Shown: positions 25,528-36,111, counted from the stretch's first letter. The stretch is 64,000 nucleotides of DNA from Candidatus Gastranaerophilales bacterium (GCA_944326465.1 CALVEB010000002.1:1-64000), one strand, 5' to 3'. Translations and numbers: made by a program. Notes: a model not told the origin generated them from the sequence alone.

Positions 25528-26799
25528 TTAAATCGGTAATTTTACACAAAATTCCGTACGTACATTTTCTTCGCTGTCTACAATTATCTCGCCGCCATGT
25601 GACTGGATTATCTGCTGGGACAAATATAACCCGAGTCCTGTGCCGATTTTACGGAATTTCTTCGCCGCTGAATAATATTTGTTGAATATTAGTTTAATCT
25701 CATCCTGCGGTATGCCCTGACCGTAATCTATAACTGAAATAGTTATAAAGCCAGGGAGTTCTCCTGTTTTAATATCTATGTTCTCTGATGTGTTGCTATG
25801 TGATATTGCGTTTGAAATCAAATTCTTTATAACTCTTTCCAATTGAAGCGGGTCTGCATAAACTTTTATATCTCGTTTAGGCTCAAAATTGATTTTTAAT
25901 CCGGCATTTACCGCAATAGGCTGCATTTCGTCAACCAGTGAGGCTAAAAATCCGTTTAACAGTATGTTCTCCTTGAAAAGTTTTATCCCCTGTTCTTTCA
26001 TTTTGTAAGTTTCCAACAGGATTTGTACAAGATCTACAAGCTCTTTATTTGAATTTTTCATATTTAACAGCGCAAATTTCTGTTTGTCATTTATTGCGCC
26101 GAATTTTTCATCTAAAAAGAAATTAAGCATGTTCGCTTCTGCAACAATCGGAACTTTTAAATCATGGGTTAATGTCGCAACAAAGTCTTCTTTTAATTTT
26201 TCCAGTTCACGTTCGTTTGTTACATCGGTAATCAACAAAACATAACGTTTTTTATTGTCATCAAGTGAAAGTTTTATTGAACTTATTGAAAAATTATTGG
26301 CCGGTGAATGTTTAATAAATACGTCAAAATTAATCAGTTTATCTATACTGACATCTTCTGCTATCTGTATATAATCGTAGATATTTTTTCCTATAAGCTC
26401 ACTGCCCTTTACTCCGAACCATGTTGAAATTTTAGGAGTTGCACGGAGTATTGTACCTTTTTCATTAACGATTAGAATACCGTCAGACAGCGAGTTAATA
26501 ACACTTTCCAGTAATTTATTCTGGCGCATTAATTCTGCCTGATATTCTATAATCATTTTTTCGCGGTCATTAAGAGTATCTACCATCCGGTTAATACTGT
26601 TTGTTACATTTTGATATGTCGGGTGGCTGATTTCTTCTATTTTTGTGGATAAATTACCGTAACGAACAGAGTTTACAGTATTTGTTACTATCCCGAGATA
26701 ATCATTTATTTTAGACCAGCGGCGGTTTGTCTGCCGCGTTATTATAAACAAAAGTATTAATGCTGCGAGTATTGCCAGATTTAGAAGATACCATGCCAT
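25528..26799 (-). CDS. Membrane sensor histidine kinase (HAMP-PAS-HisKA-HATPase)
   Basis: 423 residues. One N-terminal membrane helix (residues 3-20) without a periplasmic domain, a HAMP-like region (about 25-75), a PAS domain (about 95-190, SLSDGILIVNEKGTILRA), then HisKA with phospho-acceptor in THDLKVPI (about 215) and the ATPase boxes NLISNAISHS, VIDYGQGIP and GTGLGLYLSQ. It autophosphorylates and passes the group to a response regulator that is not encoded next to it. The sensing seems internal or membrane-borne. It is divergent from the TPR gene, sharing an 81-nt promoter region. Confidence 0.88.
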   Translation of the reverse strand: MAWYLLNLAILAALILLFIITRQTNRRWSKINDYLGIVTNTVNSVRYGNLSTKIEEISHPTYQNVTNSINRMVDTLNDREKMIIEYQAELMRQNKLLESVINSLSDGILIVNEKGTILRATPKISTWFGVKGSELIGKNIYDYIQIAEDVSIDKLINFDVFIKHSPANNFSISSIKLSLDDNKKRYVLLITDVTNERELEKLKEDFVATLTHDLKVPIVAEANMLNFFLDEKFGAINDKQKFALLNMKNSNKELVDLVQILLETYKMKEQGIKLFKENILLNGFLASLVDEMQPIAVNAGLKINFEPKRDIKVYADPLQLERVIKNLISNAISHSNTSENIDIKTGELPGFITISVIDYGQGIPQDEIKLIFNKYYSAAKKFRKIGTGLGLYLSQQIIQSHGGEIIVDSEENVRTEFCVKLPI

Positions 26800-26880
26800 A
26801 ATTAAATTATCTTAACCTTTTAATTTTTAAATTCCATTTATGCTATACTGAGATTATAGCAAATATTGTGAGATTTGTAT

Positions 26881-28371
26881 ATGGGTATGCCTGATTGGTT
26901 AACTAAAATTATTGAAAAAATACGAAGCCTTAATCATTCGATAGATAATTATAATAAGGATACAGTCATCCAATCACTGCCTGCTGTAGCACTGGTTAAT
27001 CGTGCCAAAAAGTTGTATGAAAACGAAAAATATCTTGAGGCAAAACTTATTCTGGATAGAGCAATGGAATTGCCGCAAAAAGATGCGCGGGTGCTAAAGT
27101 ATCAGGGAATGGTTGCAGAAAAGTTGGGGCAGACTGAACAGGCTGTTGAATATTTTCAGGATTCAGCCGATTTGAACCCTAATGACAAAAATATCTGGCA
27201 AAAATTAGGGTTTGCGCTGATTGCTGTTAATAAATTTGTTGAAGCAGAAAAATCTTTTGAAAATTCTGACAAAGTCGCCCATGGCAACACTGATACTTAT
27301 ACAGGCTGGGGCATGGCGCTTATGAAACAACAAAGGCATGCCGAAGCACGTGAAAAATTTATTATTGCAACAAAAATAAATCGTTATAATTTCACGGCAA
27401 TATTTCTTGCTGCTGTTATGGACATGCGGCTGAATGACCTTGATAAAGCTGAAACGCGGCTTGCTTTTCTTGCAAATGTAAATCCTAATGAATCAAATAC
27501 TTATGAATATGCCCATTTGAAATTTATAAAGAAGGATTATGACAATGCGCTTTTTTATGCAAAAAAATCACTTGAATATAATTCTAATATGCTGCCGGCC
27601 TATCTTTTGATAGCAGATGTATATGCCTTGAATTGGGATGTTGACAATACTCTTAAAACTTATGAAAAGGCAGAAGAAAAAGATTTGATATCAGCACCTT
27701 TATATCTTGAATGGGGGCTTGCACTGGAGAAGTTTGACCGGTTTGAAGAAGCAGTTAAAAAATTGCAAAAAGCGTATGAACTTATGCCTGATGATAAAGA
27801 TATAATTCCCAATTTGGCATTATGTTACTATATTACAGGGCAAAAAGATGCTATTGATGCACTGCAGCCGCTGCCTGAAGATAAATTTGCATATAAGCTT
27901 ATGCAGGCAATAGATAAATACAAAAATAATGATATAGAGGCGGCTTTGTCTGAATTTCGCGGGTTAGCGGAAGAAAATCTTTCTTGCGCACTTGTTGATT
28001 ACTATATGGCAAAATGCTACGAGATTTTAAATAATGATACAAAAGTAAGAGACTGTTACAATTCATCTGTTGATAAAAATCCAATATTTTTCAGAGCATA
28101 TAAAGATTTTGCAATATATTGTTATGAACACGGAGATTATGCCGAAGCTCAAAGAAAGCTGCGAAAAGCATTAAAACTTGATGAAAATAATTTGGAAATA
28201 TTAAATTTATTATTTTTTGTATGTTACAAACTTGTAAAAGATAATGTTTGTGAATATAATGTAAAGGAAGCGTTGAGTTTTGCGCAGACAGCAGAAAAAT
28301 TCGGACGCTTCGATTACCCCGACGAAAAATCGGAATTATCAGAACTTTTAAAAACTATACAGGAAAAGTAA
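26881..28371 (+). CDS. Tetratricopeptide repeat protein
   Basis: 496 residues made almost wholly of about 12 TPR-like helix pairs, such as AVEYFQDSADLNPNDKNIW and AVKKLQKAYELMPDDKDII. No signal peptide or membrane helix is seen, so it is probably cytoplasmic and works as a protein-binding scaffold. The ATG at 26881 is preferred to TTG at 26875. It ends 6 nt before lysC, which starts with TTG and depends on a GGA inside this gene's end, so the two are co-translated. Partner unknown. Confidence 0.8.
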   Translation: MGMPDWLTKIIEKIRSLNHSIDNYNKDTVIQSLPAVALVNRAKKLYENEKYLEAKLILDRAMELPQKDARVLKYQGMVAEKLGQTEQAVEYFQDSADLNPNDKNIWQKLGFALIAVNKFVEAEKSFENSDKVAHGNTDTYTGWGMALMKQQRHAEAREKFIIATKINRYNFTAIFLAAVMDMRLNDLDKAETRLAFLANVNPNESNTYEYAHLKFIKKDYDNALFYAKKSLEYNSNMLPAYLLIADVYALNWDVDNTLKTYEKAEEKDLISAPLYLEWGLALEKFDRFEEAVKKLQKAYELMPDDKDIIPNLALCYYITGQKDAIDALQPLPEDKFAYKLMQAIDKYKNNDIEAALSEFRGLAEENLSCALVDYYMAKCYEILNNDTKVRDCYNSSVDKNPIFFRAYKDFAIYCYEHGDYAEAQRKLRKALKLDENNLEILNLLFFVCYKLVKDNVCEYNVKEALSFAQTAEKFGRFDYPDEKSELSELLKTIQEK

Positions 28372-28377
28372 GAAAAA

Positions 28378-29643
28378 TTGAGAAAGATTATTGTACAAAA
28401 GTTCGGCGGAACTTCCGTAGCAGACACAGAAAAAATTAAAAACGTAGCAAGAACAGTCATTCGAGAAAAAGAAAACGGTAATGATGTAGTTGTTGTAGTG
28501 TCCGCAATGGGGCACACTACTGATTATCTTGTAAAAATGGCGCATGATCTTGCGCCAAACCCTTCAGGCCGTGAAATGGACATGCTTTTATCAACCGGAG
28601 AAGGCGTATCTATAGCACTTCTTGCCATAGCAATACAGGCTGCCGGCTATGAAGCCGTAAGTTTTAATGCGATGCAGGTTGGTATTATGACGGAAAACGT
28701 TCATTCTAAGGCTCGCATAGTGAATATAAAAACAGAAAAGCTGCGTAAGAATTTAAATGAAGGTAAAATCATTGTTGTTGCAGGATTTCAGGGAGTAACA
28801 GAAGACGGTGAAATTACAACACTTGGCCGCGGCGGATCAGATACTTCTGCGGTTGCACTTGCTGCAGCATTGAATGCAGAACGTTGTGATATTTATACTG
28901 ATGTAGAAGGTGTTTATACAACCGATCCGCGTGTTGTTCCTAATGCTTCACGATTAAAAGAAATATCTTACGAAGAAATGCTGGAACTCGCGCATGCCGG
29001 CGCAAATGTTTTGCATCCGCGCAGTGTGGAAACCGCAAAGCAGTTTAAAGTTCCACTTCGAGTCAGAAGCAGTTTTAAATTAGATAACTTAGGTACTTTA
29101 ATAGTAGGAGTTGACAAAATGGAAATTTATAAACCGGTAGCAGGAGTTGCCGCTGATTCATCACAGGCAAGAATTGTTGTTTGTGATGTGCCGGATAAAC
29201 CGGGAACAGCAGCCACTATTTTCAGCCGTCTGGCAAAAGAAAATATTTCTGTTGACATGATTATCCAATCATATCCGCGAAAAATATCAAATACAAACGA
29301 TATAGCGTTTACGATAGACTGTTCAGACCTCGCAAAGACTATTGCAACATTAGAAGGTATTAAATCTGAGCTAAATTGCGGCGAAATAAAGGTAGATGAA
29401 AATATCGCAAAAGTTTCCATTGTCGGAGCCGGCATGATAGACAGACCCGGAATCGCATCAACAATGTTTGAAACATTGGCAGAACAAGGTATTAACATAC
29501 GTATGATTTCAACAAGTGAAATTAAAATAAGCTGTCTTGTTGATAAAGATAAAGCCAAACAGGCAGTAAAAGCCCTGCATAAAGTGTTTGAACTGGAATG
29601 CGATGAAGTCGCTGATGTTAAAGGCACTTTACCTGATGTATAA
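28378..29643 (+). CDS. lysC: Aspartate kinase
   Basis: 421 residues. The kinase domain starts IIVQKFGGTSVADTEKI and has TLGRGGSDTSAVALAAAL and the ELAHAGANVLHPRSVE block. Two C-terminal ACT domains (about 265-400, with VPDKPGTAATIFSRLA and MIDRPGIASTMFETLA) bind lysine and/or threonine for feedback control. It phosphorylates aspartate at the head of the lysine/diaminopimelate, threonine and methionine pathways. TTG start, 6 nt after the TPR gene. A strong terminator follows. Confidence 0.95.
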   Translation: MRKIIVQKFGGTSVADTEKIKNVARTVIREKENGNDVVVVVSAMGHTTDYLVKMAHDLAPNPSGREMDMLLSTGEGVSIALLAIAIQAAGYEAVSFNAMQVGIMTENVHSKARIVNIKTEKLRKNLNEGKIIVVAGFQGVTEDGEITTLGRGGSDTSAVALAAALNAERCDIYTDVEGVYTTDPRVVPNASRLKEISYEEMLELAHAGANVLHPRSVETAKQFKVPLRVRSSFKLDNLGTLIVGVDKMEIYKPVAGVAADSSQARIVVCDVPDKPGTAATIFSRLAKENISVDMIIQSYPRKISNTNDIAFTIDCSDLAKTIATLEGIKSELNCGEIKVDENIAKVSIVGAGMIDRPGIASTMFETLAEQGINIRMISTSEIKISCLVDKDKAKQAVKALHKVFELECDEVADVKGTLPDV

Positions 29644-29658
29644 TGCTTTTTATAGTTG

Positions 29659-29701
29659 AAAGAGGCGGCAAATGCTAATATTTAGCATTTGCCGCCTCTT
29701 T
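29659..29701 (+). terminator. Terminator after lysC
   Basis: A perfect stem of about 20 bp (AAAGAGGCGGCAAATGCTAA with its complement, loop TAT) ending in T-rich sequence. Confidence 0.9.
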
Positions 29702-29823
29702 ATCAGAATAAACGGATTTTTTATTTTTTTAAATCTTTACATTATTTAACTTATTTACATCTTTCTTTTCTGATTGTATTATTATATTAGTAAACAAGAT
29801 CAGTTCTTTTTTCGGAGGAAAAA

Positions 29824-31149
29824 TTGACAGAGAAATATTATATAAAAGGCGGTACCCCTCTTAAAGGCGAAGTTTCAATCGGCGGTGCAAAAAATTCAGT
29901 ATTAAAGCTTATGGCGGCTGCACTTCTTGCAAAAGGCGCAACTAAAATCCATAATGTTCCGGCACTTACTGATGTCGAGATAATGCTTAGCGTTATTGAA
30001 CAGTTGGGGGCAAAGACATATTATAATAAAGATGAAAAATCTGTTACAATTGATGCAACTGATCTTACAAGTATTACGGCAAAATATGAACTGGTAAGCA
30101 AAATGCGTGCTTCATTCATTGTGCTGGGTGCCCTTGTAACCCGCTGTAAAGAAGCTATTGTCGCGTTGCCCGGGGGATGCGCTATAGGTGAAAGACGTGT
30201 TGATTTCCACATCCGCGGACTTGAAGCTCTGGGCGCTAAAATCAAAATTGAAAACGGTTATGTGCATGCAAAGGCTGCAAGACTTGTCGGAACTGATATT
30301 TATCTTGATATACCTTCAGTTGGTGCAACAGAAAACCTTATGCTGGCTTCAGTACTTGCAGAAGGTTCAACACGTATTCAAAATGCTGCTCAGGAGCCTG
30401 AAATCGTTGATCTGGCAAACTTCCTGAATTCTATGGGGGCTGATATCTCAGGCGCAGGCACATCTGAAATTGTTATTAACGGGGTAAAACAAGAACAGTT
30501 ACATCCGATTGAATACACAACAATTCCTGACAGAATTGAGGCAGGTACATTTATGGCTGCAATTATTGCTACTAAAGGTAAAGCAATTATCAAAAATGTA
30601 TTCCCTGCGCATTTAACTTTCTTCACAGATAAATTATTGAAAATGGGAGCTAATATCAAGCTTATTGAGCCAAATTCTCTTGAGGTAAGCTGTAAAAACA
30701 GATTAAACTCAATCAATTTTGTAACCCAGCCTTATCCGGGGTTCCCGACTGATTTGCAGTCAATGGCTATGACACTTTTGACAACTGCAAACGGAGTCGG
30801 CATAATTACGGAAAGTTTATACGAAAACAGATTTATGCAGGTACCTGAACTCCGCCGTATGGGAGCAGACATTCATCAGGACAGAAACCATGCTATTATT
30901 AAAGGTGTAAAAAAACTAACAGGCGCAACTCTTGCCGCAAGTGATTTGCGTGCCGGTGCTTCTCTTGTCGTAGCTGCTTTGATGGCAGAAGGAAATTCCA
31001 CAATCGAAAACTTACATCATATAGATAGAGGATACGAAAATTTCGAAAGTAAGATAAGATTGTTAGGTGGAAAGATAGAGAGAAAAGATGCGGATATAAT
31101 TTCTCCTGTCAACCTAACGGAGGGTATACGTAATGAATCCTACTTATAA
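29824..31149 (+). CDS. murA: UDP-N-acetylglucosamine 1-carboxyvinyltransferase
   Basis: 441 residues of the MurA family: GGTPLKGEVSIGGAKNSVL at the N-terminus, the catalytic loop LPGGCAIGERRVDFHIRGLE with the active-site Cys (fosfomycin-sensitive form), and DLRAGASLVVAALMAEG near the C-terminus. It transfers enolpyruvate from PEP to UDP-GlcNAc, the first committed step of peptidoglycan synthesis. TTG start with GGAGG 6 nt upstream. It heads a unit with the 112-residue gene and mfd. Confidence 0.95.
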   Translation: MTEKYYIKGGTPLKGEVSIGGAKNSVLKLMAAALLAKGATKIHNVPALTDVEIMLSVIEQLGAKTYYNKDEKSVTIDATDLTSITAKYELVSKMRASFIVLGALVTRCKEAIVALPGGCAIGERRVDFHIRGLEALGAKIKIENGYVHAKAARLVGTDIYLDIPSVGATENLMLASVLAEGSTRIQNAAQEPEIVDLANFLNSMGADISGAGTSEIVINGVKQEQLHPIEYTTIPDRIEAGTFMAAIIATKGKAIIKNVFPAHLTFFTDKLLKMGANIKLIEPNSLEVSCKNRLNSINFVTQPYPGFPTDLQSMAMTLLTTANGVGIITESLYENRFMQVPELRRMGADIHQDRNHAIIKGVKKLTGATLAASDLRAGASLVVAALMAEGNSTIENLHHIDRGYENFESKIRLLGGKIERKDADIISPVNLTEGIRNESYL

Positions 31150-31471
31150 GCGCTGGTATGACCACGATCCGTTACTGTTAGAGGTCATTGAGCTTTTAAG
31201 AAATTATCAAACCGAATTAAGAGCACAGGCAGAAATCTTTTTGCAAAAAATTGAAGAAAAGGTGTCTAAAGAGACTATTGACAAATTTTATGCAATGGTA
31301 AAACCTGTTAATGCCAATAACCGCTGGTATGACAAAGATCCTGTTATCTCTAAAACCGTTGAAATTTTAAGAATTGTGCCGCCGGAGGCTCAAAAAATTT
31401 GTGCCCAGAACTTTATCAGAACTCTGAAAGAAATGGGTATTGAATATGAAAGCCCTAACGGAAATTCGTAA
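31133..31471 (+). CDS. Small protein with a duplicated RWYDxDP motif
   Basis: 112 residues overlapping the murA end by 17 nt; GGAGG precedes the ATG by 8 nt. It consists of two similar units, each opening with RWYD: RWYDHDPLLLEVIELLR and RWYDKDPVISKTVEILR, each followed by a helix of about 30 residues. This is an internal duplication. The acidic, aromatic motif and the coupling with murA and mfd suggest a cytoplasmic binding protein. I do not recognise a named family and give no function. Confidence 0.75.
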   Translation: MNPTYKRWYDHDPLLLEVIELLRNYQTELRAQAEIFLQKIEEKVSKETIDKFYAMVKPVNANNRWYDKDPVISKTVEILRIVPPEAQKICAQNFIRTLKEMGIEYESPNGNS

Positions 31472-31485
31472 ATTACACGAAACCA

Positions 31486-34400
31486 ATGTTTGATATAAAA
31501 AATCCTGAAACTTTAGAAAATTATGCAATATTTGAGAGATACCTTTCCCGCTCTCAATCTTTTGCCGTTACAGGATTAACAACTATTCTGCGTCTTTTAC
31601 TGATTGATAGAATAAGAAAAATTACTAAAAAGAAGGTTCTTGTAATAACATCCACCGAGCAAAATGCGCTCAAATACCAGAATGACCTTAAAAAAGCTTT
31701 TGATTTACAAACACAGTTACTTCCTTTTCAGAATATATCAATGTATGAGGCTGTCTCCCCTAATAGATATGATTATGCTGAACAGATCCGGATTTTGCGT
31801 GAAAAGCCGGAGGTTGTGATAGCTCCCGTTAAAGTGCTGCTGGAAAAATTTCCGAAAGAAAAGTTTTTCAAAGAAAATACTTTAAAAGTTAAAATCGGGG
31901 ATGAAATTGATTTAAAAGCATTTATCAAAAAACTTGTTGCACTTGGTTATAAAAGAACAACTATGGTTAGTGATATTGCTGAATTCAGCGTTCGCGGCGA
32001 TATTATAGATGTATTTTCGCTTGACAAAAATCCGCTGCGTATTGAATTGTGGGGTGATGAGATTGTAGATTTGCGATATTTTAATAACGAAACCCAAAAA
32101 TCTGTCGAAAAGGTTAAGGAAGCCGATATTCTGCCGGTTTATAAGTTTATTCTGCCCGATGAAGTTTTGGAGAAGGATGAAAAGGAAATAACCGCAAATA
32201 AGAACTTATTTCCTTATTCCCTTATTTCCTTATTCCCTTACGAAGACGGCCTCGACATCTATCAAAACTATTTTAATCCGGAGCTTACGGATGTGTTTGA
32301 GTACCTTGATGATTATGTACTTGTTTTTGACGAACGCTCAGAAATTTATTCAAAATACGAATTTGTAGATGAAAATTTTGAGAAACAGGCAGCGGAGAAT
32401 TTAAAACTCGGACTTAATGAGGACTTGCACGGACGCAATCATATACCGTTTGAGGATTTTGTAAGACGGATAGAGACTTTTGAATGTATCGGACTGAATA
32501 ATTTTATTGACAGCGATATGGATGAGATTATTGAATTTGATTCTCAACCGATACAGAATTTCGGGGCTAATCTAGATGATATTGCTAATTTTATTAATTC
32601 AAAACAGGGATATAAAATTATTATTGCAACGGATTATCCGGAACGCGTAAAGGAGATTTTGAAAGAACGCGAGATATTTGATGTTGAATTTTCAGAAAGC
32701 ATAGCGGCTCCGGGGGCAATATTAGAAGATTTTAAGACAGTTATTCTGACCGACAGAGAACTTTTTAATAAAAGGACAAAGGAAGTAACTTCTACAAAAC
32801 GCTCTTATTACAAGGAAAAACCGGAGTTTATCGAGAATATAAACGATATTCAACCCGGTGAATATGTTGTCCATACTGTACACGGTGTCGGAATTTATCG
32901 CGGCTTGACACAACAGGAGATTGACGGACAGTTAAAAGACTATCTGACCATAGAATACGCAAGTAATGACAGGCTGCATATTCCGGCTGAACAGATAAAT
33001 TTACTTTGCAGATACCGCGGTTCAGGCTCGATTAAACCAAAACTTTCCAGAATGGGCGGTAAGGATTGGGAAAATACCAAAGCCAGAGTTAAAAAAGAAG
33101 TTGAACAGGTAGCCTATGATCTTCTAAGACTTTATGCAAGACGTAAAATGCAGACCGGTATTCAGTTTTTACCGGATACAACATGGCAGGTTGAAATGGA
33201 GGAAGCGTTTGAATACACTGAAACTCCAGATCAGATGAAAGCTATAAATGAAGTTAAGGCTGATATGGAAAGCGATAAGCCGATGGACAGACTTATTTGC
33301 GGCGATGTAGGGTTTGGCAAAACAGAAGTTGCAATGCGGGCAATTTTTAAGGCTGTAACATCCGGCAAACAGGTTGCTGTTATTGTCCCGACTACAATCC
33401 TTGCCTTACAGCACTTTCAGACCATTTCGGAAAGATTTAAGCCTTTTGGGGTAAATGTAGATCTGATGTCGCGTTTCAGAAGTGCTAAAGAGCAAAAAGA
33501 GACCATAAAACGGCTGGCAACAGGTGAATGTGATGTTGTTGTCGGCACTCACAGGCTTTTGCAGGACGGCATTGTGTTTAAGGATTTAGGTTTACTTGTT
33601 ATTGATGAAGAACACAGGTTTGGCGTGCGGCATAAAGAACGACTTAAACAGATGCGAGAAAATATTGATATTATTACAATGTCCGCAACGCCTATCCCGC
33701 GTACATTGTATATGTCATTATCAGGTATAAAAGATATGTCTGTTATAAATACGCCGCCGAAAAACAGATTACCGATAAAAACTTATGTCGGCGAATGGAA
33801 TGAAAACATGGTTAAAAACGCAATTATCCATGAACTTGACCGCGAAGGACAGGTATTCTACCTTTACAACCGTGTCGAAACCATTGAGGAGTTCCGATAT
33901 CAGCTTCATCAATTAGTTCCGAACGCCAGAATTGCTGTCGGGCATGGACAGATGGATGAAAAGACTCTTGAAAAAGTAATTGTGGATTTTGCCAATCAGG
34001 AATATGATATACTTTTAGCGACAACTATTATTGAAAACGGGATTGATATTCCGAATGCAAACACCATGATTATCCATGACGCGGATAAATTCGGGCTTGC
34101 ACAGTTATATCAGTTGCGCGGCCGCGTAGGACGTTCTCAAAGACAGGCTTATTGCTACTGCTTCTACAGAAAAAGTAAAAATATAACAAAAGAAGCGCTG
34201 CAAAGACTTCGTGCAATAAAGGAATTCACGACGCTTGGCAGCGGATATCAAATCGCCCTGCGTGATGTCGAAATACGCGGTGTCGGAAATATTCTCGGTA
34301 CCAAGCAGCACGGACACATGATTAATGTAGGTTTTGACACCTACTGTCAGTTGCTTGAAGAAACAGTTCAGGAATTACAGGGGCATGTCGTTGAAAAAGT

Positions 34401-34884
34401 TAATCCTGCTATTGTTGATATTAATGTAACAGCATTTATCCCTGATGACTGGGTTGGCTCAGGCGAACAAAAAATGATTGAATACAAAAGGCTTGCGGAT
34501 GTATCCTCAATCGTTGAACTTGAAAGTATTGTTGAAGAATGGAAAGACAGGTTCGCAAAGCCGCCGGAAAGCGTTGACAATCTTATTAAACTTATCAGAT
34601 TAAGACTGGCAGCAACAGAGGTAAGAATCACTCTTATACGCGAAACGCAGGATAATATCCGTATTTATACACCGTTTACACAGCCTGAATGGAAAATTAT
34701 CCAGAAAGCTCTGCCGGGTAATATTCTGAAGCGCATTAAATTCACTGTCGCACCGGCTTCCTGTGAAGATGGAAATTCTATTCTTCTTTTGAATAATGCT
34801 TATATGAACTTTGATGAAGTATTTAACATTTTGACAGATTTGTTTTATTATATACATAAAGTAAGTAATGAATTTAAATATTAA
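31486..34884 (+). CDS. mfd: Transcription-repair coupling factor
   Basis: 1132 residues, full length. The N-terminal UvrB-like part precedes the RNA polymerase interacting domain (PGEYVVHTVHGVGIYRGL, about 455), then the SF2 translocase with Walker A GDVGFGKTEV (about 605), DEEH (about 706), SATPIPRTL, and QLRGRVGRS. The C-terminal TRCF domain ends the protein. It removes stalled RNA polymerase and brings in UvrA for excision repair. It follows the 112-residue gene by 14 nt. Confidence 0.95.
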   Translation: MFDIKNPETLENYAIFERYLSRSQSFAVTGLTTILRLLLIDRIRKITKKKVLVITSTEQNALKYQNDLKKAFDLQTQLLPFQNISMYEAVSPNRYDYAEQIRILREKPEVVIAPVKVLLEKFPKEKFFKENTLKVKIGDEIDLKAFIKKLVALGYKRTTMVSDIAEFSVRGDIIDVFSLDKNPLRIELWGDEIVDLRYFNNETQKSVEKVKEADILPVYKFILPDEVLEKDEKEITANKNLFPYSLISLFPYEDGLDIYQNYFNPELTDVFEYLDDYVLVFDERSEIYSKYEFVDENFEKQAAENLKLGLNEDLHGRNHIPFEDFVRRIETFECIGLNNFIDSDMDEIIEFDSQPIQNFGANLDDIANFINSKQGYKIIIATDYPERVKEILKEREIFDVEFSESIAAPGAILEDFKTVILTDRELFNKRTKEVTSTKRSYYKEKPEFIENINDIQPGEYVVHTVHGVGIYRGLTQQEIDGQLKDYLTIEYASNDRLHIPAEQINLLCRYRGSGSIKPKLSRMGGKDWENTKARVKKEVEQVAYDLLRLYARRKMQTGIQFLPDTTWQVEMEEAFEYTETPDQMKAINEVKADMESDKPMDRLICGDVGFGKTEVAMRAIFKAVTSGKQVAVIVPTTILALQHFQTISERFKPFGVNVDLMSRFRSAKEQKETIKRLATGECDVVVGTHRLLQDGIVFKDLGLLVIDEEHRFGVRHKERLKQMRENIDIITMSATPIPRTLYMSLSGIKDMSVINTPPKNRLPIKTYVGEWNENMVKNAIIHELDREGQVFYLYNRVETIEEFRYQLHQLVPNARIAVGHGQMDEKTLEKVIVDFANQEYDILLATTIIENGIDIPNANTMIIHDADKFGLAQLYQLRGRVGRSQRQAYCYCFYRKSKNITKEALQRLRAIKEFTTLGSGYQIALRDVEIRGVGNILGTKQHGHMINVGFDTYCQLLEETVQELQGHVVEKVNPAIVDINVTAFIPDDWVGSGEQKMIEYKRLADVSSIVELESIVEEWKDRFAKPPESVDNLIKLIRLRLAATEVRITLIRETQDNIRIYTPFTQPEWKIIQKALPGNILKRIKFTVAPASCEDGNSILLLNNAYMNFDEVFNILTDLFYYIHKVSNEFKY

Positions 34885-34902
34885 AAAAGAAAGAGAGACA
34901 CT

Positions 34903-36078
34903 ATGAAAGGGAAAAAATTATTAACAACACTTGCTGTATCAGCATTGTTATTTTCCGGCTGCGGTTTAAAATCCGGTGAAACAATTATCAAAGTTAACGA
35001 CCATAAGATTTCTCAAGGTCAATTCGATCAGATTTTTGATAAGCAGGTATCTAACAGTATGTTTGCCAAAATGGGGATTAATGTTAAAGAAGATAAAAAC
35101 AGCTTCCTTTATTTGATGATTAAAGGCAGAGTAGTTAATGAACTCGTTATCCGCGAACTTATTGATGAAGAAATTGCTAAGCGTAAAATCGAAGTAACAA
35201 ATGCAGATGTAGAACAGGCTGTCAAAGAAGTTATTGATAAGGTAGGCTCTAAAGAACAATTAGACCAGATTTTGAAACAAAATGAAATTTCAGCAAATGA
35301 TTTCAGAAATGATTTGCGTGAAGAAGTTAAAATGAAAAAACTGGCTGAAAGCCTTGGGGCAGGTAAAGTTTCAGAAGCAGAAGCAAAAACTTTTTATAAC
35401 AAAAACTTAGACAAGTTCAAATATCCTGAAAAAGTAAGAGCATCTCACATTTTAATCACTGCTAATCCGGAAGAAATAAAAGAAATTATTGTATCAGACG
35501 AAGCAAACAAAAAACTTACAGATGCACAAATTCAGGCAAAAGTAAACGAAAAAGTTAATGCGCAGAAAGCAAAAGCAGAAAAACTTCTGGCACAGGTAAA
35601 ACAAAACCCTGCACAGTTCGCAAAACTTGCAAAAGAAAACTCTGAAGATACAACAACTGCTGTAAAAGGCGGTGATTTAGGTTTCTTTGCCGCTCAGGAA
35701 ATGGTACCGGAATTTTCTAAAGCTGCTTTTTCTATGAAACCTAATACAATATCTCCTAACCTTGTTAAATCACCTTATGGTTACCATATTATTATGGTTG
35801 TTGACAGAATGGCCGCAGGTCAGGATTCTTTTGAAAAAGCAAAACCGGACATTATAGCTTATCTGGAAAACCAGAAACAACTTGAAGCTATAGATAAGCT
35901 TGTAGAGTCTTTGAAAAAGAATGCAAAAATTGAATATGTAAATCCAGAATATAATCCTGATACCATAAATAAAACTATTCAGGATGAAATGAAAAAAGAA
36001 GCTGACAAACGTCAGGCTGCCGAAAAGCCGCAGACAAAAGCTCCTGCTGACAAACCGGCTGCAACTCCTGCAAAATAG
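34903..36078 (+). CDS. SurA/PrsA-like peptidyl-prolyl isomerase lipoprotein
   Basis: 391 residues. A signal peptide with lipobox LLFSGCG puts a lipidated Cys near residue 20. A SurA-type helical chaperone region (about 25-155) is followed by a parvulin domain (KVRASHILITA near 180, then KGGDLGFFAAQEMVPEFSKA). The C-terminus is rich in K, A and P. It folds exported proteins in the periplasm. An insertion of about 40 residues rich in K and A splits the parvulin domain after the first strand. It lies 18 nt after mfd and has its own ribosome binding site (AAAGAGAG). Confidence 0.88.
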   Translation: MKGKKLLTTLAVSALLFSGCGLKSGETIIKVNDHKISQGQFDQIFDKQVSNSMFAKMGINVKEDKNSFLYLMIKGRVVNELVIRELIDEEIAKRKIEVTNADVEQAVKEVIDKVGSKEQLDQILKQNEISANDFRNDLREEVKMKKLAESLGAGKVSEAEAKTFYNKNLDKFKYPEKVRASHILITANPEEIKEIIVSDEANKKLTDAQIQAKVNEKVNAQKAKAEKLLAQVKQNPAQFAKLAKENSEDTTTAVKGGDLGFFAAQEMVPEFSKAAFSMKPNTISPNLVKSPYGYHIIMVVDRMAAGQDSFEKAKPDIIAYLENQKQLEAIDKLVESLKKNAKIEYVNPEYNPDTINKTIQDEMKKEADKRQAAEKPQTKAPADKPAATPAK

Positions 36079-36111
36079 TTTTCATTAGCATAATTTAATA
36101 AACCAAAAGAT

